Shown here one piece after another: positions 32,589-34,917 of a DNA stretch of 34,917 bases. Made by a program: the position numbers and the translations under genes. Location of the stretch: NCBI GenBank assembly GCA_903845045.1, contig CAIMWA010000244.1, forward strand, positions 1-34,917, written 5' to 3'. The DNA is from an uncultured delta proteobacterium. Lineage in GTDB: Bacteria > Myxococcota_A > Polyangia > Polyangiales > Ga0077539. Below the pieces are notes generated by a model that was not told the origin of the DNA, made no database searches, and worked only from the letters and a program-made list of their open reading frames with translations. Positions within the stretch are counted from its first letter, which is position 1; each line of letters opens with the position of its first letter.

Positions 32589-34088
32589 TCACTCCGCGGC
32601 CCAGAGGGCGGCGAGGGGGGTGCCGCCGGTCATCGTCCAATGTTGGACGCGGCGCCAGCCCATGAGCACGCGACGACCGTCGGTGAGGCGGTAGACGCGG
32701 GTCCCGGCGGGGGGCGACGCGTCGCCATCGAGCAAAGAGAGACCCGGTGCCGGGGCGGCGAGGAGCTCGAAGCGCATCGGCTCGAAGACCTCGTCGCGCC
32801 AGCCGAGCACCGCCGGCGCGCCTCGGGCGTCGGCGAGGGCCGCGCCGCGCGCGAGCTCCACGATGGCCCGTCGCTCGCGAGGGACCTGCCAGCCCCAGAA
32901 CGCGCCCGCGGGGTCATCGGGGGTCAGCGCGAGCTCCGTGGCGCTCCCTTGGAGGAAGTGCGAGGCCATCCACGCCGTCAGGGCCAACGAGAGGAGCAGC
33001 GCTCCGAGCATCGCTCGGGCAGGCCGGGTGTTCGCCCAGGCGGCGCACCACATCGCCCACGGAGCGACGACGACGAAGCCCGCGACGTCGCGCTCGCCAC
33101 CCGCCATGAGCGGCAGGAGGAGGAGCGCTGCGCCGAGCTGGAGCGCCGCGAAGCGACCGAGCGCGTCGGACGCGACGCGACGCACGGAGAGCGCGACGAG
33201 GAGCACCGTGGCCGCCACGGCGAGGGCTTCGACGAACGCCGACGCGCCGGTGAAGGAGCGCAGCGTGGTCACGCCGCTGAGCGCACCGAAGGCGCTCGCG
33301 AGCGCGGCGCCACGCGGAGCATGAAGCTGCAGACCCGGCGAGAAGTGCAGGGCCAGCCCCGCGTGTGCAGCCCCCGCGAGGAGCGCCGCCCATCCCTCCC
33401 GGCGATAGAGCACCACGCGCTGGGCGGGCAGGGCGGTCCACGCGGCACACGCGATGAACGGGACGACGGCGAACGGCGAGAAGTGCACCGCGAGGGCCGT
33501 GATCTGCGCGGCGACCGCCATGCCCACGGCGTTGCGGGTGCGCACAGCCCGAAACCACGCCAGCGGCCCCAATGCGGCCAGGGCCAAGGAGACCGCCGCG
33601 GGCGACGCCGCCGTGCGGGACCACACGAAGCTCCACGGATGCAGCAGCAGCACCGTGGCGAGCACGATGGCGAGGCGCCGCCGGACGAGGAGCGCTGCGC
33701 CGAGGGTTCCCAAGGCGAGCAGCGAGGTCACGGCGAGGCGCGCAGCGGCGATGCCAGGGCCGACGACAGCGAAGAGCGCGCCGAGGAACGCGGTGAACGC
33801 GCGATCGCCGAGGGAGAGCGCGGCGGGGGCGTGTGGGTCGTGGAGCGCGCGCAGCGCGGCGGCCGTCTCGGGGCCCCACGGGTTTGGAATCGAGGCGATC
33901 CACGGGAGCCGCAGCGCGAAGCCCGCGGCGACGAGGATCACCAGGGCTGGCGACCAAGACGGAACGTCCGGCGGCGGCACGACGTCCGCGAGGCCCGATG
34001 TGAGCCGCTGGAGCAGCACGAAGCGCCACGCCCGCCGTGGGCGGACCGGGGCGTCCACGGACGTCGAGGTAGCCACAGGATCCAGCAT
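32589..34088 (-). CDS. Polytopic membrane protein, GT-C glycosyltransferase-like
   Basis: This 499-residue protein has about ten to twelve hydrophobic segments starting near residue 47 (SPALVILVAAGFALRLPWIA) and a soluble C-terminal region of roughly 115 residues. The loop RLPWIASIPNPWGPETAAAL after the first segment sits where GT-C enzymes (PMT, ArnT) carry an acidic catalytic residue, and here holds a Glu. LHPWSFVWSRTAAS recalls the same group. This supports a lipid-linked sugar transferase, but I cannot name a family with confidence. The start ATG 34088 precedes a short cytoplasmic arm rich in Arg. The upstream partial gene on the same strand ends 55 bases before it. Confidence 0.6.
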   Translation of the reverse strand: MLDPVATSTSVDAPVRPRRAWRFVLLQRLTSGLADVVPPPDVPSWSPALVILVAAGFALRLPWIASIPNPWGPETAAALRALHDPHAPAALSLGDRAFTAFLGALFAVVGPGIAAARLAVTSLLALGTLGAALLVRRRLAIVLATVLLLHPWSFVWSRTAASPAAVSLALAALGPLAWFRAVRTRNAVGMAVAAQITALAVHFSPFAVVPFIACAAWTALPAQRVVLYRREGWAALLAGAAHAGLALHFSPGLQLHAPRGAALASAFGALSGVTTLRSFTGASAFVEALAVAATVLLVALSVRRVASDALGRFAALQLGAALLLLPLMAGGERDVAGFVVVAPWAMWCAAWANTRPARAMLGALLLSLALTAWMASHFLQGSATELALTPDDPAGAFWGWQVPRERRAIVELARGAALADARGAPAVLGWRDEVFEPMRFELLAAPAPGLSLLDGDASPPAGTRVYRLTDGRRVLMGWRRVQHWTMTGGTPLAALWAAE

Positions 34089-34143
34089 CGGACGAAACCC
34101 GCGTGGCCGTGAGGGGAAATCCTCATCGGCAGGCAGATTCCCG

Positions 34144-34917
34144 CTACGGAATCGTCGTCGGCGCCAGCTCCGAAGGGTCGAGCGGGGTAACCTCGGCGAG
34201 GCCGGACGCGCGGGTGAAGCGCATCGCGTGCTCGAAGCCCTCGACGGCCGCGCTGGGGTCGATCCGCGCGAGGTCCAGCGCCTCGAAGGACGGCCGGTCG
34301 AAGCCAACGCTCAGCACCGGCACGAACGCCGAACGACCGGTGGCGGGGTCGACGCGCTCGTCGGCGACGTGAACGAAGACCGCAGGCACCGGAAGCAACG
34401 CGAAGGTCTCGCGCGCCACCCGGAGCGCCGCGCTGCAGACGTGGTCCTGGTAGAGCTCGGCTCGGCGCGTGCGGGCCATCGCACGGCGGGACAGCCCGCC
34501 GCGCGCGGTCAACGAGAGCTGCTGCGCCGGGATCACCGCGGCGTCATGCGCGAGGATCCACGCCTCGACGCACCAGTCGTGGGTGATGGAGACGCGCACC
34601 GCGCTTCCGAGCTCCTGGAGGCGCGCGTAGGGACCCAGGTACTGCAGCACCGCGTCGCAGGCTTGGACGTTTCCATCGAGCACGCCGTGGGCGACCTGGC
34701 CGAGCCACACCCGCCGCGCACGTTCCTGCTGTGCCGCAGCGTCGCCCGGTGGCGCGGCCGCGGGAGGCGTCGACGCGGCCACGGCGCGCCAGTCCCACGT
34801 CGGTCCGCCGGTGTGGTGGAGCGTCACCAGCGCCCGAAGGTGCTCTTCGAAGCGAGCGACCTCGGCCGCGGCGTCGGGTGCGGGGGCGGAGGTGCGCGGT
34901 GTCGTCGCCTTCGGTGC
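34144..34917 (-). CDS. Conserved protein of unknown function, 5' partial at window edge
   Basis: The frame runs open to the right edge, giving at least 257 codons; the start lies outside. A GTG at 34827 is in frame but the open frame upstream (ARFEEHLRALVTLHHTGG) reads as coding, so it is probably internal. The visible protein has TWDWRAVAAS, an Ala/Pro/Gln linker, ARRVWLGQVAHGVLDGN, a YQDHVCSAALRVARETFALL block and VPVLSVGFDRPSFEALDLAR near the end. The YQDHVCS to LSVGFDR part recalls a conserved segment of uncharacterised bacterial proteins of about 400 residues, from memory only. No catalytic motif, signal peptide or membrane span is visible. It is likely cotranscribed with the downstream membrane protein. 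Confidence 0.7.
   Translation of the reverse strand, partial: APKATTPRTSAPAPDAAAEVARFEEHLRALVTLHHTGGPTWDWRAVAASTPPAAAPPGDAAAQQERARRVWLGQVAHGVLDGNVQACDAVLQYLGPYARLQELGSAVRVSITHDWCVEAWILAHDAAVIPAQQLSLTARGGLSRRAMARTRRAELYQDHVCSAALRVARETFALLPVPAVFVHVADERVDPATGRSAFVPVLSVGFDRPSFEALDLARIDPSAAVEGFEHAMRFTRASGLAEVTPLDPSELAPTTIP

Noticed and set aside
1..34917. tRNA genes, CRISPR arrays, insertion sequences or phage genes
   Set aside because: Intergenic gaps are short and none holds a cloverleaf, spaced repeats or transposase coding; VgrG is phage-like only by descent.

Overview
The window is one continuous, very GC-rich and tightly packed bacterial chromosome segment. No gene-free stretch exceeds about 120 bases, so there is no unexplained gap over 300 bases. 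I saw no rRNA, tRNA, CRISPR array, insertion sequence, integrase or attachment site. The coding style points to Myxococcota, probably a Polyangiales or Sandaracinus-like lineage. The signs are lipoproteins with Asp/Ala/Pro-rich linkers after the lipobox, several histidine kinases, a CxxxY-type CcmE, a VIT-vWA protein and DUF2169-type type VI secretion genes. This placement is inference.

Layout. 1-2381: the 3' part of a 2-oxo acid dehydrogenase E2 gene, converging on a PPP-family phosphatase and a ccmE gene. 2469-6145: a translationally coupled pair of lipoproteins, one a large PHP-type metallohydrolase and one Cys-rich. 6154-8483: a membrane histidine kinase divergent from a secreted protein. 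8506-16709: a long minus-strand block, read holB, ricT, metG, HEAT protein, tatD, then an SDR enzyme and a PlsC-like acyltransferase. Most junctions are overlaps or gaps of a few bases, so the first five genes look like one housekeeping operon. 16764-17735: a lipoprotein with two Kazal-like domains. 17786-19029: an ArsR-type regulator coupled to glutamyl-Q tRNA(Asp) synthetase. 19108-21324: two abutting signalling genes (soluble histidine kinase, then receiver-PAS-histidine kinase). 21377-23113: a glycosyltransferase with a TPR-like C-terminal half.

23110-28754 is a minus-strand type VI secretion accessory island: vgrG, a DUF2169 protein, an unrecognised protein with a hydrophobic C-terminus, a second DUF2169 protein and a small beta-rich protein. 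No sheath, baseplate or ATPase genes are present, so this looks like an orphan VgrG/cargo cluster whose product would ride on an apparatus encoded elsewhere. Its unknown protein is the best candidate here for something undescribed.

28873-34917: an exported VIT-vWA protein, a predicted outer-membrane barrel protein, a LOG-family nucleotide phosphoribohydrolase, a polytopic GT-C-like membrane protein, and a partial conserved protein that runs off the right edge.
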